53,637 nt of DNA from Hydrogenophaga sp. (GCF_030656115.1 NZ_JAUSOO010000008.1:1-53637); one strand, 5' to 3'; shown: positions 18,601 through 27,500, numbered from the stretch's first letter. Notes: generated from the sequence alone by a model not told the origin. A program made the numbers and translations.

Positions 18601-21508
18601 GGAGTTGCGCCGGCGCCTGCAAACGGAACTGGGCACGCCGTGGCCCAGTGGCGTGAGCGACGACCTGGAGCGCGGCGTGCAGTGGATCGAAGAAATCACC
18701 GAACTGCGCGCGGGCCTGTCGGTGCGGTACGGCGCAGGCGTGGGCCAGCTCCCTGTGGTGCAACTGCAGCGCGATTGGACCCAGGCCCAAGGGGCGTTCT
18801 GGCCGCTCTCGTGGCTGGGGCAGCGCCGGGTGCGGCGCGCGCTCGAAGCGGTGACCCAGGACGCCGGTGTACCGCGCATCGCCGAGGATCTGACCTTGCT
18901 CGTGCGCATCCAGCGCTTGCACGACGAGGTGAACCAACTGGACCTCGGGGGCGCGGGCGAAGGGTTTTGGGCCGGCGTCAAGACGCGCACCGACCACGCG
19001 CGAAGCGTGCTGAAAGCCAACGCTGCGCTGCGCGCCGCACGGCTGCACAAGCCCTTTTCGTTGGAGGGCCTGGGCGCCGTGCTGGACGGCAGCTGTGGCG
19101 AACGCTGGGCCCAGGAGGGGCAACGCCTGAAGACCTGGCTGGAGCTGGAGCAGCGTCTGACCGAAGCCATGGCGATCGGTGAGGCCAGCCACGCCACAGC
19201 GCCGGGCCAAGACGCCTCGATCCTGCGGTCTGCGCTGGCTTTTGAGCGCGAACGCATGGGTTTGCGGCACCGGGGCAGCCTGAAAGCGCCGCACCCCGAT
19301 GTGGCCGAAGGCCGCTGCGGCCCCGTGCTGCAGCAGCAGCACGCCCTGCTGCAGGCGCGCAGCGCCCTCGAAGTCCGGCTGTTGGCCATGGACTCCCTGC
19401 GTGACCCGTGCCCAGACGTCTGGCGTGGGCTGGACACCGACGGCGAGGTCGTCACCCACGCACTGCGGTTCCATGCGTTGTTGCATGCCGGTGTGTCGGG
19501 GCTCGGTCTGTCACCCGCCGCAGAGGCGCAGCTCATGGAGCGGCTGCTCCCGTTGCTGGGCGCGCGCTGCCACGAACTGGGGGAAACGGGCCCCATCGGC
19601 CAGAGCTGCCAGCAGGTGCTGGCGCTGCTGACCGAGCTGAGCAGCGCCACCGACCACTTCAGCACCACGGCGGCGCAGCCCGAGCCGGTGCGCCGCGCCC
19701 TGTCCGATCTGGCGCCCGCTGCGCTGGCCGAAGTCGCCGCGCGGCTGGAGGCGCACCACCCCGGACTGCACGCCTGGTGTGCCTGGCGCCACGCCCAGGC
19801 CAGCGCCCGCAGCGCCGGGTTGGCGCCGCTGGTGGACCGCATCGAGGCCGGTGCCGTGGCGCCGGCCCAGGCAACGAACGTGTTGGAGGTGAACTACGCC
19901 CGCTGGTGGCTGGCCGAAGCGGTGGACGGCGACGAAGTGCTCAAGCGCTTCGTCTCCGCCGAGCACGAGCTTCGCATTCAGGCGTTCCGAAACCTGGACG
20001 ACGAATTCACCCAGGTGTCACGCGCGTGGATACGCGCCAAGCTGTGCGCCGACCTGCCCGCGGCCGACAGCATCCAGCGCAACAGCGAATGGGGCATCTT
20101 GCGCCGCGAAATCACCAAGAAGCGCCAGCACCTGCCGCTGCGCCAGCTGTTGCAAGAAATTCCGTCGGTCGTGCTGCGCCTGACGCCGTGCCTGTTGATG
20201 AGCCCGCTGTCGATTGCGCAGTACCTGTCGGCCGACGCCAGCAACTTCGACCTGGTGGTGTTCGACGAAGCCTCGCAAATTCCGGTGTGGGACGCCATTG
20301 GCGCCATGGCGCGCGGCAAACAGGTGGTGATGGTGGGCGACCCGAAACAGCTGCCCCCGACCAACTTCTTTGCCCGGGCCGACAACGGCGACGATGACCT
20401 GGAAGAGGCCGATCTGGAAAGCATTCTCGACGAATGCCTCGGCGCCAGCCTGCCCACGCGCCACCTGTCGTGGCACTACCGCTCGCGCCACGAAAGCCTG
20501 ATCGCCTTCAGCAACCACCGCTACTACGGTGGCGGTCTGGTCACCTTCCCATCGCCTGTGACCGACGACCGCGCCGTCAGTTTCCACTGGGTGGACGGCC
20601 GTTACGGAAAAGGCGGTGCCCGCACCAACCCGCCCGAAGCCCAGGCGCTGGTGGCCGAGTTGGTGCAGCGCCTGCAATCGCCCGGCTTTCGGGCCTCGGG
20701 TCTCACCATCGGCGTGGTCACCTTCAACGCCGAACAGCAAAGCCTGATTGAAGACCTGCTGGACGAAGCGCGCCGCCAAGACCCCGGCCTGGAGCCGTAC
20801 TTTGCCGACGGCGAGATCGAACCCGTGTTCGTAAAAAACCTGGAAAGCGTGCAGGGCGACGAGCGCGACATCATGTACTTCTCCATCACCTACGGGCCCG
20901 ACCTGGCCGGTGCCGTGTCCATGAACTTCGGTCCGCTCAACCGCGACGGCGGCGAGCGCCGCCTGAACGTGGCCGTCACACGCGCCCGGCACGAACTGCG
21001 CGTGTTCAGCAGCCTGCGCGGCGACCAGATGGACCTCTCACGCACCCAGGCCGCTGGCGTGCGCGACCTCAAGCACTTTCTGGAATTTGCCGAACACGGG
21101 CCGCGCGCGCTGGCCCAGGCGCACCGCGGCAGCCAGGGCGACTTTGACAGCCCGTTTGAAGCCAGCGTGGCCGCCGCACTGGGCCGCAAAGGCTGGCAGG
21201 TGCACACCCAGATCGGCGCATCGTCGTTTCGCATTGATCTGGGCGTGGTGCACCCCGACTTTGCCGGCCGCTACCTGGCGGGGGTGGAATGCGACGGCGC
21301 CACCTACCACCGCTCGGCCACCGCGCGCGACCGCGACAAACTGCGCGAGCAGGTGCTGCGCGGCCTGGGCTGGGAGATTGTGCGCATCTGGTCCACCGAC
21401 TGGTGGGTCAACCCGGATGGCACGCTGGAACAGGCGCACGCCGCGCTGAGCGCGTTGCTGGAACGCGACCGCAGCCAGCGGGCTGGTGCCGTGGCGGCAG
21501 ATGGTTAG
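15617..21508 (+). CDS. Giant DUF4011-type SF1 helicase with C-terminal Vsr/DUF559-like nuclease; candidate defence protein
   Basis: This 1,963-residue protein has several parts. About residues 220-290 form a transglutaminase-like segment (ATCLDLTLLFAA, then RGHALVGVWL and VVDDI, giving a Cys-His-Asp pattern). Near 400-430 is the DUF4011 hallmark WQRKLLDLSLRNALLNF. Helicase motifs follow: Walker A GPPGTGKS at 712-719, motif II DEAS at 1550-1553, motif III GDPKQLPPT from 1574, and motif VI VAVTRARHELRVF, all of the Upf1/AAA_11-AAA_12 class. About 840 residues separate motifs I and II. The C-terminal ~110 residues (PFEASVAAALGRKGW, FRIDLGVV, GVECDGATYHRS, LGWEIVRIWSTDWW) form a Vsr/MTES_1575-like endonuclease with plausible catalytic Asp, Glu and Asp. 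It is a lone gene between rpoH and a signalling operon. Similar helicase-nucleases occur among predicted antiphage systems, but this role is inferred. Confidence 0.85.
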   Translation: MTVEPGRLADEESSRDATLAEAQQTHSVRLQVSAADKLNLAAFQNAVPVLHALAVVNASATTLSDLTIQLRSEPEFVKPRVWRLASVASGETYHLRDLDVQLQGALLSRLTEAEPASWHFELRSSQQPDVVLATHSCTVELLARNQWGGLGPLPEMVAAFVQPNDPAVDRLLRDAALALQSAGKSGSIDGYTQGAKRAWELASGLWTAVLQRRLTYALPPASFEHTGQKVRSPGQVLDAGLATCLDLTLLFAACLEQAHLNPLLVFTRGHALVGVWLHDEQFATAVVDDITALRTRVKLQEVLVFEATLAARGQAVAFSQAIASANRQLEEAAADTFELVVDVKRARMSRIKPLALAQGVEPVLPAEQPEPGCAVEDAPDVPDRTAPAAPSADLDPTDRLERWQRKLLDLSLRNALLNFKPGKKTLPLEVAGAALEDALTQGHTLKLLPSPPGMQGDDPRSQPLHEARSLEDLRQAQAAEALMRREVLIPLEAEELEGRLVDLYRGARQAMQEGGANTLFVALGFLVWSRRDKPELRLQAPLVLLPVTLNRKSARSGFTLQVQESEPLFNPTLVEMLRQDFQLELGVSVADAPSDGVGLDIPGIWARVRAAVKDIRGWEVSEDVVLSMFSFAKYLMWKDLTERTGDLRKSPVVAHLMDSPREPYRSSIAFPDVRRLDTDFAPQQVFCPLPADSSQLSAVMAAAQGKDFVLIGPPGTGKSQTIANLIAQCLAENKRVLFVAEKIAALEVVYRRLREVGLGEFCLELHSNKSRKLDVLGQLQKSWDAKGEVDSAAWLAQAQQLGRLREQLSTYVARLHHRHGNGWTVYQAIGCVAAHGDVPDLHLNWPSPSAHNEADLARLRELAGRLQANASAVGPHNLLAGPWVPVHATDWSVRWQQDMVRAAQTLQAVVGRFSQAVEHLGQSLGLEWPALNMQTRLAVAVLVKALPQAAHGAWSFCALPDSRALSVALKAGTVLLHQHRDLSAQMSTPWPVELLELRRRLQTELGTPWPSGVSDDLERGVQWIEEITELRAGLSVRYGAGVGQLPVVQLQRDWTQAQGAFWPLSWLGQRRVRRALEAVTQDAGVPRIAEDLTLLVRIQRLHDEVNQLDLGGAGEGFWAGVKTRTDHARSVLKANAALRAARLHKPFSLEGLGAVLDGSCGERWAQEGQRLKTWLELEQRLTEAMAIGEASHATAPGQDASILRSALAFERERMGLRHRGSLKAPHPDVAEGRCGPVLQQQHALLQARSALEVRLLAMDSLRDPCPDVWRGLDTDGEVVTHALRFHALLHAGVSGLGLSPAAEAQLMERLLPLLGARCHELGETGPIGQSCQQVLALLTELSSATDHFSTTAAQPEPVRRALSDLAPAALAEVAARLEAHHPGLHAWCAWRHAQASARSAGLAPLVDRIEAGAVAPAQATNVLEVNYARWWLAEAVDGDEVLKRFVSAEHELRIQAFRNLDDEFTQVSRAWIRAKLCADLPAADSIQRNSEWGILRREITKKRQHLPLRQLLQEIPSVVLRLTPCLLMSPLSIAQYLSADASNFDLVVFDEASQIPVWDAIGAMARGKQVVMVGDPKQLPPTNFFARADNGDDDLEEADLESILDECLGASLPTRHLSWHYRSRHESLIAFSNHRYYGGGLVTFPSPVTDDRAVSFHWVDGRYGKGGARTNPPEAQALVAELVQRLQSPGFRASGLTIGVVTFNAEQQSLIEDLLDEARRQDPGLEPYFADGEIEPVFVKNLESVQGDERDIMYFSITYGPDLAGAVSMNFGPLNRDGGERRLNVAVTRARHELRVFSSLRGDQMDLSRTQAAGVRDLKHFLEFAEHGPRALAQAHRGSQGDFDSPFEASVAAALGRKGWQVHTQIGASSFRIDLGVVHPDFAGRYLAGVECDGATYHRSATARDRDKLREQVLRGLGWEIVRIWSTDWWVNPDGTLEQAHAALSALLERDRSQRAGAVAADG

Positions 21509-21780
21509 GACTTTTTGACCTGAAAACCGCAGTTGAGCGCCAATTGCCCGCTGGAGATCTTGATGAAACTTGGCTTTTGTTGCTTCGAAGTGGCGCACCC
21601 GTTGGGACCGCAGCACCACGGGCAACCCTTTCGCCACCCCAAGCCCGACAGGCGCCTGCTTCGGGTGCGGTTGTCGGCACCCCGAGGGGCGTTTGCTCGG
21701 TTGGGGGGCATCCTGCCAACCACCGATGCTGCAAGGTGTTAGAGAATGTACTTACATTTACTCCGCTCCCATGCGTTGCC
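21509..21780. other. Intergenic region between the helicase and the signalling operon
   Basis: These 272 bases hold no gene I can support. On the reverse strand an open frame of 72 codons (21723-21505) encodes a small cysteine-containing peptide with GCPWCCGPNGCATSK; I do not recognise it, and it ends exactly in the helicase stop. The forward side carries a palindrome at 21745-21758 just before the next gene, listed separately. Confidence 0.4.
21745..21758. promoter_or_regulatory. Palindrome AATGTA-CT-TACATT, possible operator
   Basis: A perfect 6-2-6 inverted repeat lies 22 bases upstream of the start of the CBS-PAS-GGDEF gene, in an AT-rich patch likely to contain its promoter. Position and symmetry suggest a repressor site for the downstream operon. 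No matching regulator is evident in the window. Confidence 0.4.
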
Positions 21781-23925
21781 ATGCCTCACCATTCTCCTCA
21801 CAAGACGGTTGCCCTGTCATCGTTGGTCAACCACGAGCCGGTCACCATCGCACCCGACACACCGTTGGCCGAGGTTTTGGCCATCATGGAACATCGCAAG
21901 ATCGGGTGTCTGCTGACGGTGGATGAACAACACCGGCCTGCAGGCATCTTCACCGAGCAAGACGCGGTGCGGTTGTTGGTCGGCACGTTGGGTGAGCAAC
22001 GACAGCCACAGACCATGGCTGACGTGATGCAACGGCCCGTTTTTGCACTGGCCGCCACGGTGGACTGCCGCGATGGCTTCCGTGAAATGATCTCGCGGCG
22101 CTTTCGCTATTTGGCGGTGGTTGATGCATTGGGCAAGCTGGTGGGGGTGGTCAGTGAAGGTGACTTCATGCGCTACCTGGGTTTTGAGCGCATGTTCGAA
22201 CTCAAAACCGTGGCCAGCGCCATGACCCTGAACCCCTTGGCACTGGACGGCACCGAGACCCTGGACCGCGCAGCCCGCCTGATGGCCGACAAGCGCATAG
22301 GCTGTGTGTTGGTGACCCAGGGTGGAGCGCCTGTGGGTCTGGTGTCTGAGCGTGACATGGTGCGGTTCTCGCGCATGGGGCCTGCGCAGCTGCAGCGCCC
22401 GTTGGCCGAGGTGATGTCTGGACCCCTCCAAACCGTGCGCCCCGACATGCCGCTGCAAGAGGCCGCGCACCACATGGAAGCTTTCCATATTCGCCGTTTG
22501 GGTGTGGTGGAAGAGGGCCGGCTCGTGGGCATCCTCACCCGGCACGATGTGGTCAAGGCGCAGCAAGGGCGCTACATCGAATACCTGCACGAAACCATCC
22601 AGCGCCACCACCACGAGGTGCAGAAAGCCCATGCCGAAATGGGTTTGCTGAGCCAAAAGCTCAAGGCCTACAAGCTGATGGAGCATGTCAGCGACGCCAT
22701 TCTGGTTGCGCAGGCCGACACGGGCCAGGTGGTGGAGGCCAACGCCAGTGCCTGCCGCTTGCTGGGCTACGAGCACACGGCTTTGCTCCGGGTCAGGCTC
22801 GACAGGTTGCTGCGCCCCAACCGCCCTGACAAGGGATGGGCCAGCCTGGGCGACAGTTTGCCCCCACACGGTCGGGGTACGTTCCACCTCGATCTGCTCA
22901 CCAGCGACGGCCGCTCGGTGCCGTGCCAGGTCGATATCCGTCAGGTGAGTGAAGACGGATCCGATCACATCGTTCTGGTGGCCCGCGATATGTCCGACCT
23001 GATGGCGCAGAGCGATCAGATTCGCCTCCAGATCCAGGCGCTCAATGCCCTGGATCACGCGGTGGTGATCACCGACATCACGACGTCGGTGGTGTGGGCC
23101 AATGCCGCCTTCACCCGGTTGACCGGCTACGAATTGGCCGAGGCGGTGGGCCGCAAGCCCGCCGAACTGGTCAAATCAGGGAAGCAAGACAAAGCGTTTT
23201 ACGAGCGCATCTGGTCCACCATTCTGGCGGGCAACGTGTGGCGCGGTGAGTTGATCAACCGACGCAAAGACGGGCAGTTGTACGACGAAGAAATGGCCAT
23301 CACCCCCATTTATGCGGGAGCGGACGGGGTCATTACCAACTTCATTGCCGTCAAGCAAGACATCACCGAACGCAAGGCGCAAGAAGCGAAGTTGCGGCAG
23401 CTGTCGATCACCGACCCCTTGACCGGGGTTGAAAACCGCCGGGGTTTTATGGTGCAACTGGAGCGGCTGCACGCCCGCCAGCGCCGCCACGGACATCCGT
23501 TGTCGGTGCTGATGTTTGACCTCGACTGGTTCAAGCGGATCAACGACCAGCACGGCCACGCCGTGGGCGATGAGGTGCTCAAACGCGTGACTCAGCTGGT
23601 GGGGCAGCGTTTGCGCCGCAGCGACCACCTGGGCCGCCTGGGCGGCGAAGAGTTCGCGGTGCTGCTGCCCGACACCCACCTGGACGGCGCCCACGCAACC
23701 GCCCTGGAGCTGTGTCAGAGCGTGGCCATGGAACCGGTCATGACCGCGGGGGGGCCGATACCGGTCACGGTCAGCGTGGGGGTGGCCGAGGTGGGGTCGA
23801 CCGACGCCAACCCGGAAGATGCCCTGGTGCGTGCCGACCTGGCGCTCTACCGGGCCAAGGCCCAGGGACGCAACCGGGTGGTCATGGCCGAGCCCGAACT
23901 CACCGCCGAACGGTTGACACCATGA
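21781..23925 (+). CDS. CBS-CBS-PAS-PAS diguanylate cyclase
   Basis: The 714-residue soluble protein has four CBS motifs in two pairs (about residues 10-270; repeats of the type RKIGCLLTVDEQHRPAGIFTEQD and LGVVEEGRLVGILTRHD), a short coiled linker, two PAS domains (about 295-540) and a GGDEF domain (about 541-705). The signature is GGEEF at 621-625, which is compatible with making cyclic-di-GMP from GTP. An RRSD motif five residues upstream forms the inhibitory I-site for product feedback. CBS pairs usually bind adenine nucleotides or S-adenosylmethionine, so output may follow energy state. The ATG at 21781 gives MPHHSPHKTV just before the first CBS domain; the frame is open further upstream but reads as non-coding. 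Its TGA overlaps the next ATG. Confidence 0.9.
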   Translation: MPHHSPHKTVALSSLVNHEPVTIAPDTPLAEVLAIMEHRKIGCLLTVDEQHRPAGIFTEQDAVRLLVGTLGEQRQPQTMADVMQRPVFALAATVDCRDGFREMISRRFRYLAVVDALGKLVGVVSEGDFMRYLGFERMFELKTVASAMTLNPLALDGTETLDRAARLMADKRIGCVLVTQGGAPVGLVSERDMVRFSRMGPAQLQRPLAEVMSGPLQTVRPDMPLQEAAHHMEAFHIRRLGVVEEGRLVGILTRHDVVKAQQGRYIEYLHETIQRHHHEVQKAHAEMGLLSQKLKAYKLMEHVSDAILVAQADTGQVVEANASACRLLGYEHTALLRVRLDRLLRPNRPDKGWASLGDSLPPHGRGTFHLDLLTSDGRSVPCQVDIRQVSEDGSDHIVLVARDMSDLMAQSDQIRLQIQALNALDHAVVITDITTSVVWANAAFTRLTGYELAEAVGRKPAELVKSGKQDKAFYERIWSTILAGNVWRGELINRRKDGQLYDEEMAITPIYAGADGVITNFIAVKQDITERKAQEAKLRQLSITDPLTGVENRRGFMVQLERLHARQRRHGHPLSVLMFDLDWFKRINDQHGHAVGDEVLKRVTQLVGQRLRRSDHLGRLGGEEFAVLLPDTHLDGAHATALELCQSVAMEPVMTAGGPIPVTVSVGVAEVGSTDANPEDALVRADLALYRAKAQGRNRVVMAEPELTAERLTP

Positions 23926-25016
23926 ACCTGCGTCTTCGGCGGCCGTTGTGGCAGACCCGCTGGCCGAGGGTGGTCTGGGTCTTGTTGGGCGCGCTGTGGC
24001 TGGTCTCTTGCAGCCCCGCTCCCCCAGCCGCTCTTTGGCGCATTGCCGTCAACCCCTGGGTGGGTTACGAGCCTTGGGTGTTTGCGCAGGAAATGGGCGC
24101 GTTGCCCCCCGCCGTGCGCGTGGTGGAGCTGGCTTCCAACACCGAAACCAAGCGCGCTTTTCGCAACGGGCTGATTGAGGTGGCCGCCCTCACGTTGGAC
24201 GAAGCGCTGCGCCTGGCCGATGAGGGGCAGGCGCTGCATATTGTGGCGGTGCTCAGCGACTCGGCCGGGGCCGATGCCGTGCTGGCCAGGGCCGATGTTG
24301 CCGCCAGCCTTGCCGCATCCACGTCCACATCGGCTCCCTCGAAGGCCATGCAGCCGTTGCGCATTGGGCTGGAGCGCACCGCGCTGGGTGAGCTCATGCT
24401 GGCGCACTGGCTGGACAAGGCACGCCTCACCCTGGCCGATGTGCAGCCTGTCCACATGGAGGCGGCGGACCATGAAAATGCCCTGACCAGCCGCCAAGTG
24501 GACATGCTGGTGACCTTTGAGCCCATGAAAACCCGTCTGGAGCAGCGCGGTGCTGTCAAGGTGCTCGATACCCGCGAACTGCCCGGCGAGGTGGTCGATG
24601 TGTTGGTGGCACGCCCCGGCCTCGACACCACCCGGCTGGCGGAATTGCTGCTGGCCTGGGACCACGCACGCCAACGTCTGACGCTCGTTTCGGGCCCGCC
24701 GCCGTGGCTGGCTGCGGGTGTGGACTTGACCCCCACGCAGTACCTGCAAACCTTGGAAGGTTTGCGGTTTTTGTCGCTGGCCGACATGCTCCAGCGCCTG
24801 CAGCCCGACCTGTCCCAGACGGGCCCAGCCGCTGCGCCGCTGGCTCAAGGCGGTCAGGCCATGAGCACCGTCTTGCAAAGCCTGGGGCTGATCCGCCAGC
24901 CACCCGATTGGGTCAGCCTGCTCAACCCCGCTCCGTTGGCATTGGCGTTGACGCGGGCGCCGCAGTCGGCCACCGCCGCAGCGGACCATCCGTCGGTGTC
25001 TGGAGGGCGGCCATGA
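23922..25016 (+). CDS. NitT/TauT-type substrate-binding lipoprotein, probable sensor input
   Basis: The 364-residue protein starts with a lipoprotein signal (about residues 1-30, lipobox LVSC) and then reads like an NMT1/SsuA-type periplasmic binding protein: WRIAVNPWVGYEPWVFAQEMG, ELASNTETKRAFRNGLIEVAALTLDEALRLADEG and DMLVTFEPMKTRLEQRGAVKVLDTRE. This family binds nitrate, sulfonates, taurine or thiamine precursors; the ligand here is unknown. No permease or ATPase gene is nearby. Its ATG overlaps the stop of the diguanylate cyclase and its own stop overlaps the start of a membrane histidine kinase, so a sensing role with that kinase is more likely than transport. Confidence 0.84.
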   Translation: MNLRLRRPLWQTRWPRVVWVLLGALWLVSCSPAPPAALWRIAVNPWVGYEPWVFAQEMGALPPAVRVVELASNTETKRAFRNGLIEVAALTLDEALRLADEGQALHIVAVLSDSAGADAVLARADVAASLAASTSTSAPSKAMQPLRIGLERTALGELMLAHWLDKARLTLADVQPVHMEAADHENALTSRQVDMLVTFEPMKTRLEQRGAVKVLDTRELPGEVVDVLVARPGLDTTRLAELLLAWDHARQRLTLVSGPPPWLAAGVDLTPTQYLQTLEGLRFLSLADMLQRLQPDLSQTGPAAAPLAQGGQAMSTVLQSLGLIRQPPDWVSLLNPAPLALALTRAPQSATAAADHPSVSGGRP

Positions 25017-27391
25017 GCGCTGCGCGCGCCCCAGATGTGCCTGCCCATGGCGCCGCGCCGCCCGCACGGCCCTGGATCGTGCGCTGGTTTGCACACTGGC
25101 CCTCGCGCTATTCCATTCCGTTGATCGTGGTCTGCGTGGTGCTCCCGGTATGGCTGTGGATCAACGTCCTGAGCTGGGCGTCCGTGCGCCACAACGTGGT
25201 GCAGGACGCACAGGCGACCTTGCGGGACCGGCTGCACCTGGAGCAAACCCGGCTGGAAACCCAGCTGGGTAGCGATACCGCCCAAGGCAGTTGGCTCGGC
25301 GTGCGCCGGCTCGTCGGTGCCTGGGGTTTGTATCCCGGCGTCACCCACGTCTGGTTGGTGGACGCGCACGGTCGGGTGCGGGCTTCCTTGTCCCGCCGCG
25401 ATGTGGGGCAGCCGCTGGCGTCGGTGCTTCAGGCCATGGCCGATCCGACACTGGCTTCCGCCTGGGGTCTGCACCGGAATGGGGCCGCCAGCGCCGCTGA
25501 GCATGCCGCCCAAACCCACGTTTTGTCGGATGAAAAGACGGTGTTGCTCGGGCATGTCAGTGTCTATCCGCAGCACCAGTTGTTGGTGCAGGTGGACAGT
25601 GCCGGCGCCGTGGCGCAGGCCTGGAACATTGCGCGTGTGCGCACACTGCGCGAAACGGCAACGGTGTTGCTGTTGTTGGCGTTCATCACCTGGCTGGTTC
25701 ACCGCACCTGGATACAGCGCATGGAGCACCTGAAGGCCACGGCCACGGCCTTGGGTCAGGGCCATTGGTTGGCCCGCACGGGCATGCACGAATCGGACGA
25801 ACTCGGTGGCATTGGCCGGGCGATGGATCACATGGCCGAGGCCTTGCAGCAGCAACACCAGCACCTGCACACGGTGGCCAATGCATCGCCGGCGTTGCTG
25901 TGGACGTCTGGACTGGACAAAGGTTGTGACTGGTTCAACGAGCGCTGGTTGGCTTTTACCGGGCGCACGTTGGCGCAAGAGCGGGGCAACGGGTGGGCCG
26001 AGGGTGTTCACCCCGAGGATTTCGCCCGATGTCTGGCCGTGTATGTCGCGTCGTTCGATGCGCGCGAGGCGTTTTCAAGGGAGTACCGGCTGCGTCGCCA
26101 CGATGGTGAATACCGGTGGATGCTCGACCAGGGCACGCCCCGCCTGGACGCACAGGGGGTGTTTGTGGGTTTCATGGGTTCTTGTCTGGACATCACCGAC
26201 ATCAAAGCGCTGGAAGCCCAGCTGCTGGCCCAGGCCGACTTCTTCCGCGTGCTGGTTGAGCGGGCCACCAGCTTCATCACCGTGAACGACATTCAGGGCC
26301 GCCGCCTGTACGCCAACCCCGCCTACCGCGAATTGCTGGGCGACGAGCGTGCCCAGCCTGGCCGGCTGTCGTGGGACGATGTCCATCCCGATGACCGGGC
26401 CGCTTTGCAGTGTGTCTTTGACGAGACGGTGCGCACCGGCGTGGGGCAGACAGCGCGTTTTCGGTTGATCACCGCTCAGGGCGAGGTGCGCCATCTGTCG
26501 TCGCATGGCGGTGTGATCCGCCTGCCCGATGGCCGTGTGAGCCAAGTGGTGGTGTCGCACGATGTCACCGCACAGGTCCAGGCCGAAGAGAACTTGCGCC
26601 AAGTCAACGCTGGTTTGGAGCAGCGCGTGGCCGAGCGCACGGCCGAGTTGCAGGCCGTCAACCAGTCGCTGGAGAGCTTTGTGTATTCCGTCTCGCACGA
26701 CCTGAAAGCGCCGCTGCGCGGCGTGGACGGTTACAGCCGCCTGCTGGAGCACGACCACCTGACCCAACTCGATGCCGAGGGGCGCTTGTTTGTGGCGCAA
26801 ATCCGCTCGGGCGTGCACCGCATGGAGCAGCTGATTGACGATTTGTTGGTCTACTCGCGCATGGAGCGCCGCCACCTGGAGCTGCGCCCGCTGCCGCTGG
26901 CAGAGCAGCTCAGCGACGCACTGGCGTTCTCGCAAGCCGCCCTGGAGGCCCAGCACTGCAGCGTCAGCACCGCCTGGGACGACAGCGTGGTGTGGGCCGA
27001 TGCCACCGGCCTGGCCATGGTCCTGCGCAACCTGCTGGGCAACGCCATCAAGTTTTCCGCCCAGGCTGCGTCGCCGTGTATGGAGGTGGGTTGCCAGCGC
27101 GGCAACGGTGTGGCCCGCGTGTGGGTGCGCGACAACGGTGTGGGCTTTGACATGAAGTACCACGACCGCATTTTTGAGATGTTCCAGCGCCTGCACCGCC
27201 AGGAAGCCTTTCCCGGCACCGGCATTGGGCTGGCGCTGGTCAAAAAAGCGGTGGAGCGCATGCACGGCCGGGTATGGGCCGAGAGCCAGCCCGGCGCTGG
27301 CGCCACCTTCTGGCTGGAGCTGCCACTGGCCAGCCCATGCGCTGCGGATGCCGGACTCGGCCAGGGGCCATCCGGTGCGCAGCACCCCTGA
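25013..27391 (+). CDS. Membrane PAS-containing sensor histidine kinase
   Basis: The 792-residue kinase has a transmembrane helix at about 33-54, a periplasmic single-Cache-like domain of about 155 residues, a second helix at about 214-232, a HAMP-like linker, and two PAS/PAC domains (about 287-405 and 410-530). A HisKA domain has the phosphorylated histidine at 562 in YSVSHDLKAPLRG. The HATPase domain has DNGVGFD and GTGIGLALVKK. The kinase core resembles phytochrome-type kinases whose partners are Rcp1-like receivers. Such a receiver follows but is damaged. The start overlaps the stop of the binding-protein gene, so the two are translationally coupled. Confidence 0.91.
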   Translation: MSAARAPDVPAHGAAPPARPWIVRWFAHWPSRYSIPLIVVCVVLPVWLWINVLSWASVRHNVVQDAQATLRDRLHLEQTRLETQLGSDTAQGSWLGVRRLVGAWGLYPGVTHVWLVDAHGRVRASLSRRDVGQPLASVLQAMADPTLASAWGLHRNGAASAAEHAAQTHVLSDEKTVLLGHVSVYPQHQLLVQVDSAGAVAQAWNIARVRTLRETATVLLLLAFITWLVHRTWIQRMEHLKATATALGQGHWLARTGMHESDELGGIGRAMDHMAEALQQQHQHLHTVANASPALLWTSGLDKGCDWFNERWLAFTGRTLAQERGNGWAEGVHPEDFARCLAVYVASFDAREAFSREYRLRRHDGEYRWMLDQGTPRLDAQGVFVGFMGSCLDITDIKALEAQLLAQADFFRVLVERATSFITVNDIQGRRLYANPAYRELLGDERAQPGRLSWDDVHPDDRAALQCVFDETVRTGVGQTARFRLITAQGEVRHLSSHGGVIRLPDGRVSQVVVSHDVTAQVQAEENLRQVNAGLEQRVAERTAELQAVNQSLESFVYSVSHDLKAPLRGVDGYSRLLEHDHLTQLDAEGRLFVAQIRSGVHRMEQLIDDLLVYSRMERRHLELRPLPLAEQLSDALAFSQAALEAQHCSVSTAWDDSVVWADATGLAMVLRNLLGNAIKFSAQAASPCMEVGCQRGNGVARVWVRDNGVGFDMKYHDRIFEMFQRLHRQEAFPGTGIGLALVKKAVERMHGRVWAESQPGAGATFWLELPLASPCAADAGLGQGPSGAQHP

Positions 27392-27416
27392 CGCCGATGG
27401 CCCTGCCAACGCGCCC

Positions 27417-27455
27417 ATCTGTTGCATTCGTTACAACAGTTGTATCTGTTGCATT
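27417..27455. repeat. Twelve-base direct repeat flanking a palindrome, possible regulator site
   Basis: ATCTGTTGCATT occurs at 27417-27428 and again at 27444-27455, a 27-base period. Between and touching the copies is a perfect palindrome, TACAAC-A-GTTGTA (27432-27444). The cluster lies in the 109-base gap between the kinase gene and the receiver gene, where a promoter or operator could sit. Confidence 0.5.
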
Positions 27456-27500
27456 TTTTCACCAAGTCCATGCAGGCCAACCCACCCCGCTGACCCACCC

